Assembly: GCF_002980525.1 (NCBI RefSeq)
Contig: NZ_PVBQ01000007.1
Span: 184,892 to 248,891 of the forward strand
Source of the DNA: Sphingobacterium haloxyli
Lineage (GTDB): Bacteria; Bacteroidota; Bacteroidia; Sphingobacteriales; Sphingobacteriaceae
Reading direction: 5' to 3'
Length of the DNA stretch: 64,000 nucleotides
The position numbers were made by a program, and so were the translations under genes. This document shows, in pieces, positions 1-7,811 of this stretch (position 1 is the stretch's first letter; each line of letters begins with the position of its first letter). Below the pieces are notes generated by a model that did not search any database, was not told the DNA's origin, and saw only the letters and a program-made list of their open reading frames with translations.

Positions 1-450
1 TTTTTTCTCTTTTTTACTAAAAACCATCAAGGGCAATTTGCATTCTACAAAGCGTTGGTTAGTTGGGGATTTGTTTTGGCGTCCATAGCCTTATTCTTTG
101 AACCGTTGGATGGCGGGATTAAGAAAGACCCCTCGTCTTTTAGCTATTGGCTTTTAACAAGTGGGTTGGCTTTCTTTTTTTATATTGTCTGTGACTATTT
201 GACAAAGAGTTTTCCTGAAAATTTTGTGGTGTCTTCGATCGTCAAAAATGGACAAAACCCAATGATTGCTTACTGCGTTTCCGCATTTTGCATTACACCC
301 GTTTTAGGGCTATTGCATGTATTGCCTGTTGTTGATTCATTGTCTGTAAGTAGCCCCTATTTAGCGTTAGTGAAGACCGGTGTATATATGCTGTTGATGG
401 TTTTGCTAACGAATTATGCCACAAATAAGAAGTGGTTTTGGCGATCATAA
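1..450 (+). CDS. DUF5009-type membrane protein, C-terminal part (partial)
   Basis: The reading frame is open from base 1, so this is the 3' end of a gene that begins outside the window; about 149 codons are visible. It holds at least four hydrophobic segments separated by short polar loops, and ends with a basic tail after the last membrane helix. The pattern and the segment with GQNPMIAYC resemble the C-terminus of Bacteroidota DUF5009 proteins, which are related to heparan-alpha-glucosaminide N-acetyltransferase and move acyl groups across the membrane. An internal TTG at 55 is not a likely start because the frame continues upstream. It lies 17 bases before two SGNH hydrolases and an amino sugar epimerase, which fits a role in acylated amino sugar metabolism. 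Family assignment is by recall; substrate unknown. Confidence 0.65.
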   Translation, partial: FFLFFTKNHQGQFAFYKALVSWGFVLASIALFFEPLDGGIKKDPSSFSYWLLTSGLAFFFYIVCDYLTKSFPENFVVSSIVKNGQNPMIAYCVSAFCITPVLGLLHVLPVVDSLSVSSPYLALVKTGVYMLLMVLLTNYATNKKWFWRS

Positions 451-467
451 ATTTTTAGATAATAGTG

Positions 468-1154
468 ATGATAAAAATTAGACTTATAGTCCTGCTTATT
501 ATATCGGGAAGTTTACAAACATTAAAAGCGCAAGTAACCTCTGCAATTGATAGTAATTACATCTTTTCGGGTTATACCGAAAAACTGGCAGAATTCCGGA
601 AGATGCCGGTTCTTCCAAATGCAATAATATTTATTGGGAATAGTCTTACCGACGCTGGTCGGTGGAACGATATTTTGCCGGAGTTACCCGTACTGAACCG
701 AGGTATTAGCGGGGATATTTCTTACGGTGTATTGGCCAGATTGGACGAAATAACCAGACATCAACCCGAGAAAGTATTTCTGATGATTGGCGTAAATGAT
801 CTCAAGCGTGGTGTGCCAACAATGAATATTATAGAAAATTATGCCAGAATTATACGTAAGATTAAACAGCAAACACCCATAACGAAGATCTATCTGCATA
901 GTGTATTACCTGTTAATCCGGATAAATTGGTAGCGTCGTTCAAGGCAGTGAAAAACGGTGATATCCAGCTATTGAATGAGGGTTTGAAACGTCTTTCTCA
1001 AACTCAAGACGGTGTATGCTTTATTGATCTACATACTATATTGGCCGATGGGCTGGGCAACCTTCGTGCTGAAATAACACCCGATGGTATACACTTGGAA
1101 GTAGTCGCGTATGTGGAACTGGTTGATTATTTGAAAAAAATAAAAGCATTGTAA
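468..1154 (+). CDS. SGNH/GDSL hydrolase family esterase, secreted
   Basis: About 228 residues. I start at ATG 468 rather than GTG 465 because it directly opens a signal peptide (MIKIRLIVLLIISG... ending near LKAQ). The mature part carries the SGNH blocks: IGNSLTD (nucleophile Ser), a conserved Gly in RGISGD, GVNDLKRG (Asn block) and DGIH near the C-terminus (catalytic Asp and His). The fold hydrolyses acyl esters on carbohydrates or lipids; it probably acts in the periplasm. The next gene begins 2 bases after the stop and encodes a second SGNH enzyme. With the neighbouring 2-epimerase, a sialate or amino sugar O-acetylesterase role is a reasonable inference, but the substrate cannot be read from the sequence. 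Confidence 0.85.
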   Translation: MIKIRLIVLLIISGSLQTLKAQVTSAIDSNYIFSGYTEKLAEFRKMPVLPNAIIFIGNSLTDAGRWNDILPELPVLNRGISGDISYGVLARLDEITRHQPEKVFLMIGVNDLKRGVPTMNIIENYARIIRKIKQQTPITKIYLHSVLPVNPDKLVASFKAVKNGDIQLLNEGLKRLSQTQDGVCFIDLHTILADGLGNLRAEITPDGIHLEVVAYVELVDYLKKIKAL

Positions 1155-1156
1155 TC

Positions 1157-1819
1157 ATGAAGAAAATCGCAATAATCGTCTTAGGAATGCTGGGAATTAT
1201 ACAGCTATATGCTCAGGATAGTACCTATAACAATTGGTATTATGAAGGGCGAGAAAAGCTGTATCAGGCATTGGAACAGAAAAAGTATGATGTCATTTTC
1301 TTCGGAAACAGCATAACCGAGAGGGGGCCCTGGCAAGAACTGATCGGCCGTCAATATAAGGTTGGAAACCGGGGGATAGGAGGAGATAACACATTTGGTA
1401 TGAAAGCTCGTATTGCTGATGTCGTGAAGTCAAAACCAAAGAAAATCTTTTTGATGATGGGGATCAATGATGTGGGGCGCGGATTGCCTGTCGAATGGAG
1501 TTTGAGAAATTATGAAGCTATCATTAAGATAATCCAAAAGATAAGTCCTAAGACAAAAATATACGTCCAAAGCACTTTACCACTAAATGAATCGGTTTTG
1601 AAATATGATTATTTGTTAGGGAAAGAAAATCTAGTAAGAAATTTAAACGAGGGGATAGTGGCTTTAGCTCAAAAATATAGTTTAATCTATGTCGATGTTA
1701 AAGAGACTTTAGCTGATGGCTATGTGTTGAAAGCGGAATATACAATGGACGGCATTCACGTCAATACGGATGCCTATATCCGTTGGGTTGAATATTTAAA
1801 AGGAAAAAAATATTTATAG
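1157..1819 (+). CDS. SGNH/GDSL hydrolase family esterase, secreted (second copy)
   Basis: 220 residues with a clear signal peptide (MKKIAIIVLGMLGIIQLYAQ). SGNH motifs are FGNSITERG (nucleophile Ser), RGIGGDN, GINDVGRG and MDGIHVN (Asp/His). It has the same block spacing as the preceding gene but differs widely in the loops, so this is an old duplication or two recruited paralogues rather than a recent tandem copy. The stop codon at 1817-1819 is followed at once by the ATG of the next gene, which indicates translational coupling. The likely role is periplasmic de-esterification of a sugar substrate handled by the same operon; substrate not determined. Confidence 0.85.
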   Translation: MKKIAIIVLGMLGIIQLYAQDSTYNNWYYEGREKLYQALEQKKYDVIFFGNSITERGPWQELIGRQYKVGNRGIGGDNTFGMKARIADVVKSKPKKIFLMMGINDVGRGLPVEWSLRNYEAIIKIIQKISPKTKIYVQSTLPLNESVLKYDYLLGKENLVRNLNEGIVALAQKYSLIYVDVKETLADGYVLKAEYTMDGIHVNTDAYIRWVEYLKGKKYL

Positions 1820-2755
1820 ATGAAGATTACGGGTACTTTTTTAGATGAGATTAGTCATGATATACCTCATCAAAATTGGGGTAAAAAGGAATGGGATCGT
1901 GATTTTAGATACATGAAGGCTATAGGAATTGATACGGTTATTATGATCCGTAGTGGATACCGAAGATTTATTACCTATCCATCTTCGTGGCTACGCGATA
2001 ATATAGGTTGTTATCATCCGCCAGTAGATCTAGTAGAGATGTTTCTACAACTGGCTGAAAGACATGGTATAAAATTCTTTTTTGGCCTTTACGATAGTGG
2101 TAAATATTGGGATACGGGAAATATGCAGTATGAAATAGATGCTAACCGCTTTGTAATCGACGAAGTGTGGCAGCGGTATGGTCATTACGCGAGTTTCGGA
2201 GGTTGGTATCTGAGCATGGAGATCAGTCGTCAAACCAAGGGGGCGTCCAGTGCCTTTCGTATTCTAGGTGAACAATGCAAAGCAGTGAGCAACAACTTGC
2301 CTACATTTATTTCCCCTTGGATCGATGGTAAAAAAGCGGTAATGGCAGCTTCTTCTGGTCTTGTCAAAGCAGATTTCGTATCTATACAGGAGCATGAGAG
2401 CGAATGGAATGAAATATTTCATGAGATACATAATGTTGTCGACGCGGTTGCGTTTCAGGATGGGCATATCGATTATCACGAACTGGATGACTTTTTTCTG
2501 GTCAACAAGAAACTCGCCGACAAATATAATATGCAGTGTTGGACTAATGCTGAATCTTTTGATCGGGATATGCCAATTAAGTTTTTGCCGATTAAATTCG
2601 AGAAACTTCGTTTGAAACTGGAAGCCGCTAGAAAAGCCGGATATGATAAGGCGATCACATTTGAGTTTTCTCATTTTATGAGTCCTCAGTCCGCCTATTT
2701 ACAAGCAGGACATTTATACAATAGGTATAAGGAATATTTAGAAACATTGAAATAA
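1820..2755 (+). CDS. DUF4434 family protein, probable TIM-barrel glycoside-hydrolase-like
   Basis: 311 residues, no signal peptide, so probably cytoplasmic. The opening (KITGTFLDEISHDIPHQNWG) and the phrase 'MKAIGIDTVIMIRSG' match my memory of DUF4434 proteins in Bacteroidota, which are predicted alpha/beta barrels. Acidic and aromatic motifs such as GGWYLSMEI, SIQEHE, AFQDGHI and CWTNAESF fall at the ends of predicted beta strands, as catalytic residues do in glycosidase barrels. It sits directly after two esterases with no gap and 11 bases before an N-acylglucosamine 2-epimerase. A role in processing a sugar or glycoside of that pathway is inferred; no activity is known to me. Confidence 0.7.
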   Translation: MKITGTFLDEISHDIPHQNWGKKEWDRDFRYMKAIGIDTVIMIRSGYRRFITYPSSWLRDNIGCYHPPVDLVEMFLQLAERHGIKFFFGLYDSGKYWDTGNMQYEIDANRFVIDEVWQRYGHYASFGGWYLSMEISRQTKGASSAFRILGEQCKAVSNNLPTFISPWIDGKKAVMAASSGLVKADFVSIQEHESEWNEIFHEIHNVVDAVAFQDGHIDYHELDDFFLVNKKLADKYNMQCWTNAESFDRDMPIKFLPIKFEKLRLKLEAARKAGYDKAITFEFSHFMSPQSAYLQAGHLYNRYKEYLETLK

Positions 2756-2766
2756 TTAGAGTAGAA

Positions 2767-3942
2767 ATGAAAGGATTTGTTGAACGGTATAAAAAGGAGC
2801 TTTTGGAGAACGTTATGCCGTTTTGGGTAAAATATTCCAATGATAGGGAATATGGTGGTTTTTTAACTTGCTTAGATAGGGATGGGACAGTATTTGATAC
2901 GGATAAATTCATGTGGTTACAAGGTAGACAGATTTGGACACTGTCGATGCTCTATCTTACCGTCGAACCAAATGAAACCTGGCGAGAAATGGCAGAACAA
3001 GGATCTGCGTTTATCTTAAAGAATGGACGGAACCAACAGGGTGATTGGTATTTTTCGCTCGATAGGGCAGGTCGTCCGCTGGTACAACCCTACAATATCT
3101 TTTCAGACTGTTTTGCCAGTATGGGGCTGGGGGCGCTTTACAAGATAACGGGAAAAGACGAACATGCACAAGTGGCATACGAAACATTTGACCGAATACT
3201 GGATCGTCGGGAGAACCCGAAAGATCAATATAATAAAATATATCCCGGTACCCGGGCTCTAAAAGGATTTGCATTACCGATGATCTTAAGCAATCTTTCC
3301 TTAGAGCTTGAACATATAGTAGGGACGAATACGGTGGAATCGCTGATAGATGAGATCATTCACGACATCATGGAAGTTTTTTATCAACCAGATACGGGGC
3401 TGATTATGGAAAATGTGAACGTAGATGGGTCGTTTTCCGATTCGTTTGAAGGGCGATTGGTGAACCCTGGTCATATTATAGAGGCGATGTGGTTTATGAT
3501 GGATTTGGCAGAAAGACGTGGGGACAGTGCGCTTATGGTGAAGTGTGTTGAGATAGCACTCGGGGCATTAGCGTTTGGTTGGGATGATGAATTTGATGGC
3601 ATAGTGTATTTTAAAGATATTCTGAATAAGCCTCTGCAACAATTGGAATGGGATCAAAAACTTTGGTGGGTACATCTCGAGGCATTGGTGTGCATGGCGA
3701 AAGGTTATGCATACACTGGTGATACGCGTTGTAAAGAGTGGTTTCAAAGGTTGGATACATATGCTTTCCGCCATTTTTCAGATCCGGAGTATGGTGAGTG
3801 GTATGGCTATTTAAATAGACAGGGGCAGCCATTGCTTAGCTTGAAAGGGGGGAAATGGAAAGGATGCTTCCATGTTCCAAGAGCTTTATTAAAGGTGTAC
3901 TCGGCCCTTGAAACGCTGGAACGACAATCACTTTCGTTGTAA
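2767..3942 (+). CDS. N-acylglucosamine 2-epimerase (AGE / renin-binding-protein type)
   Basis: 391 residues, the usual size for an (alpha/alpha)6-barrel AGE enzyme that interconverts N-acetylglucosamine and N-acetylmannosamine. Several stretches match the renin-binding-protein group rather than cellobiose 2-epimerases: EYGGFLTCLDRDG near residue 29, KFMWLQGRQIW, NPGHIIEAMWFMMD (catalytic His region), KLWWVHLEALV and KGCFHVPRALL near the C-terminus (second catalytic His). In Bacteroidota such epimerases serve sialic acid breakdown in place of NanE. It is the last gene of the + strand operon and is followed by a structured spacer. The family is secure; the exact substrate is inferred. Confidence 0.85.
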   Translation: MKGFVERYKKELLENVMPFWVKYSNDREYGGFLTCLDRDGTVFDTDKFMWLQGRQIWTLSMLYLTVEPNETWREMAEQGSAFILKNGRNQQGDWYFSLDRAGRPLVQPYNIFSDCFASMGLGALYKITGKDEHAQVAYETFDRILDRRENPKDQYNKIYPGTRALKGFALPMILSNLSLELEHIVGTNTVESLIDEIIHDIMEVFYQPDTGLIMENVNVDGSFSDSFEGRLVNPGHIIEAMWFMMDLAERRGDSALMVKCVEIALGALAFGWDDEFDGIVYFKDILNKPLQQLEWDQKLWWVHLEALVCMAKGYAYTGDTRCKEWFQRLDTYAFRHFSDPEYGEWYGYLNRQGQPLLSLKGGKWKGCFHVPRALLKVYSALETLERQSLSL

Positions 3943-3951
3943 GGTTATTTC

Positions 3952-4088
3952 AAGACCTCTTCGCTTTTTGGTTAGACAGTGGTCGCACCTGCTTCGGACA
4001 ATTACCGTGTTTTAATGATGTTTTACCGTGCATTTACCGAGGTCTACTCGGTAAATCCTTGGTTAATGAGCGAAGAAGTTCCGAAGCA
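3952..4088 (+). repeat. spacer with interlocking inverted repeats, includes a 9-bp hairpin
   Basis: The 187-base gap between two converging genes contains four complementary pairs: AGACCTC (3953-3959) with GAGGTCT (4039-4045); CTTCGCT (3959-3965) with AGCGAAG (4069-4075); TGCTTCGGA (3990-3998) with TCCGAAGCA (4080-4088); and a perfect hairpin TTTACCGAG (4033-4041) / CTCGGTAAA (4047-4055) with a 5-base loop. TTACCGTG also occurs twice just before the hairpin. The hairpin may end transcription of either neighbour, but no U-tract follows it. The other pairs cross rather than nest, so they describe alternative folds. No open reading frame of note. Confidence 0.6.
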
Positions 4089-4129
4089 TCTCCGAATATG
4101 GCATTAAAAATGTTGGAGGAAACCCTAAA

Positions 4130-5296
4130 CTAGAAAGCCTCACTAAGACTTAAATAGAATCCCGTCTGTCTTTTTTCGCCTGGGCGTTTTTCGCCTATGG
4201 CATAGTCCAAACGGACGCTACTGTTATGTTCTAAGCTAAAGAAGTATCTGATGCCCCCGCCAAAGCTCGGCACCAGCCGCAAATTGTGTTTTTGGGAAAA
4301 TGTGCTGCCCGTCCCGCCAAATCCAACGATGCCCAGACGTGGCATAAACCGGTATCGGAATTCAAATTGTGCGGTAGCATAATTCTTGTCTTTGTATCGT
4401 CCTAAGTAATAACCACGCATGGTCATGTCGCCTCCTAAGTCACGATAAGCGTAAAAGGGGACATTTTCTCCGAAAGTACCTCGGTAAAGGGTTTGCGCAG
4501 CGAGCGTTATCTTTGGCGAAATTGCATGGAACCCTCTGATATCAACTTCCAACTGGCTACCCCTGAAATTATCTCCACCCCAAAAACGAGGGGCATAGGC
4601 ATATTTTAGCCGAGAATAAATGCCCTTGGTCGTATAAGTGGTGTTATCTCGCGTGTCATATAGGGAAGATACGCCGAGAGCTAGGTATTGGCCTCCTGTC
4701 TTTCCTAATACATCGGGCTGTGCAAAAATGCCACCGGGCTCACGATCGTTGAACTTGAAATTTTCATATTCAACATTTACACCGGCGTACCATCTGGGAA
4801 CAATTTTCTTCTCTATATCTATTTTTGCGCGGGCGAGTTGATGCTCCAAAAAATCTTCATCTGCCAACCAGGTGTCCGAGCCCAAACCGTAAAAGTTAAA
4901 GGGCCAGTCTCTATAGCGCAGTTCGGTTAAAATATGATAATCGTTGTCTTTTGTCCATATATCGGCTAGCAGTTTGATGTTTTTCTGTTTTTCAGTGGTA
5001 AGTGTCCCCATAAGCGTTATATTGGATGTGCGGCTGGCTGGGTCAGTTTTATCTAGGTAAAAATTATACGTTCCGGCGATACCGTACTCCACTCCGGTTT
5101 CCTGGGCGTAGCCCAGAGCGGGCAAAACAATCAAGCTAGCACTACGTGTAGAGTCACGTTCTGCAGCGAGAAACTTTTTTACCAGTTTTTTGATAAGTGT
5201 CTGTTCTTGTGCGTAAGTTGGTGAAAAAAAGGATATCGTTAACAACGAGCTCAGTAGCAATAGATTTCCGAAACGCCGATTTTGTTTGATGAACAT
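4130..5296 (-). CDS. BamA/TamA family outer membrane beta-barrel protein (D15-like)
   Basis: 388 residues with a signal peptide (hydrophobic LLLLSSLLTISFF, cleavage near TYAQ). The remainder is rich in alternating aromatic/polar strands and glycine and ends in Phe (SLSEAF), as expected of an Omp85-type barrel. Motifs such as GLGSDTW, LGVSSLYDTRDN, GGDMTMRGYYLGRYKD and RFMPRLGIVGFGG fit the bacterial surface antigen (D15) domain, where the RGY segment lines the barrel lumen. It is much shorter than BamA and has no room for several POTRA domains, so it is a stand-alone barrel; cargo unknown. It is monocistronic, on the strand opposite to both flanking operons. Confidence 0.8.
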   Translation of the reverse strand: MFIKQNRRFGNLLLLSSLLTISFFSPTYAQEQTLIKKLVKKFLAAERDSTRSASLIVLPALGYAQETGVEYGIAGTYNFYLDKTDPASRTSNITLMGTLTTEKQKNIKLLADIWTKDNDYHILTELRYRDWPFNFYGLGSDTWLADEDFLEHQLARAKIDIEKKIVPRWYAGVNVEYENFKFNDREPGGIFAQPDVLGKTGGQYLALGVSSLYDTRDNTTYTTKGIYSRLKYAYAPRFWGGDNFRGSQLEVDIRGFHAISPKITLAAQTLYRGTFGENVPFYAYRDLGGDMTMRGYYLGRYKDKNYATAQFEFRYRFMPRLGIVGFGGTGSTFSQKHNLRLVPSFGGGIRYFFSLEHNSSVRLDYAIGEKRPGEKRQTGFYLSLSEAF

Positions 5297-5390
5297 AAGT
5301 ATCTTCTTGAAAAATGCGGTGCAAGATGTAAATTATTTCCTTGCGTATCAAGTATATGATGTAACCGCCCATTTTTTTTTGTGAAATATT

Positions 5391-5420
5391 TTTGTAGTTT
5401 GGATGTAGTCGCTATCTTTG
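5391..5420 (+). promoter_or_regulatory. Bacteroidota-type promoter of the tRNA-tuf operon
   Basis: TTTG at 5391-5394 and TATCTTTG at 5413-5420, separated by 18 bases, match the TTTG / TAnnTTTG consensus of the Bacteroidota housekeeping sigma factor. A leader of about 170 bases runs from here to the first tRNA. The same spacing is seen in the rRNA promoter at 63613. Confidence 0.75.
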
Positions 5421-5468
5421 CCTCATCAAAATCAAATGAGGTAACGTTGTTTGAGGCTGATGATTAGC

Positions 5469-5477
5469 GTTCTTTAA
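5469..5477 (+). promoter_or_regulatory. boxA-like antitermination motif in tRNA leader
   Basis: GTTCTTTAA occurs in the untranslated leader about 50 bases after the promoter. The identical 9-mer is present in the 16S rRNA leader at 63732-63740. It resembles the boxA element bound by NusB/NusE, but the functional assignment is inference from position and likeness. Confidence 0.4.
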
Positions 5478-5590
5478 CACGATAAAAAAGTTTTTAAAAA
5501 ACTTGCAAATATCAAAATTAAGTTGGATTTTTGCACTCGCTATCTGAAAAGGTAGGTGTTCTTTGGAGAGTTTTTAAAAAAATAGATATT

Positions 5591-5663
<73 letters not shown>

Positions 5664-5688
5664 CTAAATGCAATTAACTTGCAGGTTT

Positions 5689-5772
5689 GGAGGGGTTCCA
5701 GAGCGGTCAAATGGGACGGACTGTAAATCCGTTGCTTCGGCTTCGAAGGTTCGAATCCTTCTCCCTCCACCA
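5689..5772 (+). tRNA. tRNA-Tyr (anticodon GTA)
   Basis: Class II tRNA with a long variable arm (around GCTTCGGCTTCG). Acceptor GGAGGGG pairs with TCCCTCC, anticodon stem ACGGA/TCCGT with loop CTGTAAA (anticodon GTA), T-arm AAGG-TTCGAAT-CCTT. Discriminator A at 5769 is followed by an encoded CCA at 5770-5772, unlike the other four tRNAs here. Confidence 0.96.
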
Positions 5773-5840
5773 CCCGATTTTAGATGTGCAGCATGTCGAT
5801 TTGAAATTTTAATCCAAATCGATTGATCTAGAATCAATCA

Positions 5841-5913
5841 GCGGAAGTAGCTCAATTGGTAGAGCGATAGCCTTCCAAGCTATAGGTTGCGGGTTCGAGG
5901 CCCGTCTTCCGCT
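5841..5913 (+). tRNA. tRNA-Gly (anticodon TCC)
   Basis: Acceptor GCGGAAG pairs with CTTCCGC, D-stem GCTC/GAGC, anticodon stem ATAGC/GCTAT with loop CTTCCAA (anticodon TCC), T-arm GCGGG-TTCGAGG-CCCGT, discriminator T. CCA is not encoded. Confidence 0.97.
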
Positions 5914-6004
5914 CTTTTTTTAACATTTGATTTAAGTCTCTGTCTTTATTGATGAATTTTTCTGATAAGGTAGAGGCTATCATCTGTAGATAGGCTTTTG
6001 GTAA

Positions 6005-6076
<72 letters not shown>

Positions 6077-6152
6077 CAAAAAATATGGAAGTTTATTACT
6101 TTTGTAAAGGATTTAATAAAGAAACATTTTATAATTACTAATTCGCATAAAC

Positions 6153-7340
6153 ATGGCAAAAGAGAAATTTGACCGGAGTAAGCCGCACTTAAATATCGGT
6201 ACAATCGGTCACGTTGACCACGGTAAAACAACTACTACAGCTGCTATCACTAAAGTATTGGCTGACAAAGGTTTTTCAGAAGCTCGTTCATTTGATTCAA
6301 TTGACTCTGCTCCTGAAGAAAAAGAGCGTGGTATTACAATTAATACAGCGCACGTAGAATACCAAACAGCGAACCGTCATTATGCGCACGTTGACTGTCC
6401 AGGTCACGCTGACTATGTAAAAAACATGGTTACTGGTGCTGCACAGATGGATGGTGCTATCATCGTAGTTGCTGCGACTGATGGTCCTATGCCTCAAACT
6501 CGTGAGCACATCTTGTTGGCTCGTCAGGTAGGTGTTCCTGCGTTAGTAGTGTTCTTGAACAAAGTTGACTTGGTTGACGACGAAGAGTTATTAGAACTTG
6601 TAGAAATGGAAGTTCGTGAACTATTGTCGTTCTACGAATTCCCAGGTGATGATATCCCTGTAGTCAAAGGCTCGGCTCTAGGTGCATTGAATGGCGAAGA
6701 GCAATGGGTTGAAAAAATCATGGAACTAATGGACGCTGTAGATAACTACATTCCAATTCCTCCACGTTTGACTGAGCTTCCTTTCTTGATGCCAATCGAA
6801 GACGTATTCTCTATCACTGGTCGTGGTACAGTTGCTACAGGTCGTATCGAAAGAGGTGTAATCAACTCTGGTGATCCTGTTGATATTTTAGGAATGGGTG
6901 CTGAGAACTTGAAATCTACTGTAACTGGGGTAGAAATGTTCCGTAAGATTTTGGATTATGGTGAAGCTGGAGACAACGTAGGTTTATTGTTACGTGGTAT
7001 TGAGAAAACTGATATCCGTCGTGGTATGGTAATCTGTAAGCCAGGTACAGTAACTCCTCATACAGACTTTAAAGCTGAGGTATATGTATTGTCAAAAGCT
7101 GAAGGTGGTCGTCATACGCCATTCTTCAACAAATACCGTCCTCAATTCTATTTCCGTACAACGGACGTAACGGGAGAGATCGCGTTACCAGAAGGTACTG
7201 AAATGGTTATGCCTGGTGATAACGTAACAATCACAGTAAAGTTGATTAACGCAATCGCTATGGAAAAAGGTCTACGTTTCGCAATCCGTGAAGGTGGTCG
7301 TACGGTAGGTGCTGGTCAGGTAACTGAAATCTTAGCATAA
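6153..7340 (+). CDS. tuf: elongation factor Tu
   Basis: 395 residues, full family length. EF-Tu brings aminoacyl-tRNA to the ribosome as a GTP complex. The GTPase motifs are present: GHVDHGKT near residue 19 (P-loop), DCPGHADY near 81 (switch II, with catalytic His) and NKVD near 136. Domains 2 and 3 follow, including [13 protein letters not shown] and the C-terminal [13 protein letters not shown]. Four tRNA genes lie just upstream and share the leader promoter at 5391. A strong hairpin terminator follows at 7366. Codon use is biased, as in highly expressed genes. Confidence 0.99.
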   Translation: MAKEKFDRSKPHLNIGTIGHVDHGKTTTTAAITKVLADKGFSEARSFDSIDSAPEEKERGITINTAHVEYQTANRHYAHVDCPGHADYVKNMVTGAAQMDGAIIVVAATDGPMPQTREHILLARQVGVPALVVFLNKVDLVDDEELLELVEMEVRELLSFYEFPGDDIPVVKGSALGALNGEEQWVEKIMELMDAVDNYIPIPPRLTELPFLMPIEDVFSITGRGTVATGRIERGVINSGDPVDILGMGAENLKSTVTGVEMFRKILDYGEAGDNVGLLLRGIEKTDIRRGMVICKPGTVTPHTDFKAEVYVLSKAEGGRHTPFFNKYRPQFYFRTTDVTGEIALPEGTEMVMPGDNVTITVKLINAIAMEKGLRFAIREGGRTVGAGQVTEILA

Positions 7341-7365
7341 TCTTTAAGATTATCCTAGTATAACA

Positions 7366-7407
7366 AAACAAGCTAATTGGCTGATGCTGGTTAGCTTGTT
7401 TTTTTTC
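7366..7407 (+). terminator. Rho-independent terminator after tuf
   Basis: AAACAAGCTAA (7366-7376) pairs perfectly with TTAGCTTGTTT (7391-7401); the loop is 14 bases and the stem is followed by a run of T. It closes the tRNA-tuf transcript before the tRNA-Trp promoter. Confidence 0.9.
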
Positions 7408-7451
7408 TGGTTATCCACTGCGGCACATAAGTAGAAAAAAAGTAAATAATA

Positions 7452-7483
7452 TTTGCGCTAATAGCGTTGAAACACTATATTTG
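7452..7483 (+). promoter_or_regulatory. promoter of tRNA-Trp / secE / nusG
   Basis: TTTG at 7452-7455, a 20-base spacer and TATATTTG at 7476-7483 fit the Bacteroidota promoter consensus. tRNA-Trp begins 18 bases further on. Confidence 0.65.
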
Positions 7484-7500
7484 CGTCATCAAAAAAACCA

Positions 7501-7572
7501 AGGGATATAGTATAATGGTTAGTATAGCGGTCTCCAAAACCGTTGGTCTGGGTTCGAATCCTGGTATCCCTG
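7501..7572 (+). tRNA. tRNA-Trp (anticodon CCA)
   Basis: Acceptor AGGGATA pairs with TATCCCT, anticodon stem GCGGT/ACCGT with loop CTCCAAA (anticodon CCA), T-arm CTGGG-TTCGAAT-CCTGG, discriminator G. CCA is not encoded. secE starts 25 bases downstream, so the tRNA is probably cut from the secE mRNA. Confidence 0.96.
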
Positions 7573-7597
7573 CTAAAATAATTTAGGTAAACTAAAA

Positions 7598-7792
7598 ATG
7601 GCTAAAGTACTTGATTTTTTAAAAAGCTCCTATGTCGAGGTTACAGAGAAGGTAACTTGGCCTACTTGGGCGCAATTACAAAACTCGGCGGTAGTGGTAC
7701 TTGTAGCGTCTGTCATTATTGCTTTGTTGATATTTGTGATGGATAAAGCTTCAAGTAATCTATTGGAGTTGTTGTACGGAATTACTTCCTAA
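7598..7792 (+). CDS. secE: preprotein translocase subunit SecE
   Basis: 64 residues, the short single-span form of SecE. An amphipathic N-terminal part (KVTWPTWAQL, the conserved SecE signature) leads into one membrane helix (VVVLVASVIIALLIFVM). SecE clamps the two halves of SecY in the inner membrane. It lies between tRNA-Trp and nusG, the common bacterial order. Confidence 0.96.
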   Translation: MAKVLDFLKSSYVEVTEKVTWPTWAQLQNSAVVVLVASVIIALLIFVMDKASSNLLELLYGITS

Positions 7793-7811
7793 ATTTATCA
7801 TTAAAAATTTT

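Noticed and set aside
468..1819. Tandem SGNH genes as a recent duplication
   Set aside because: The two proteins share only the catalytic blocks; DNA similarity between them is low by eye.
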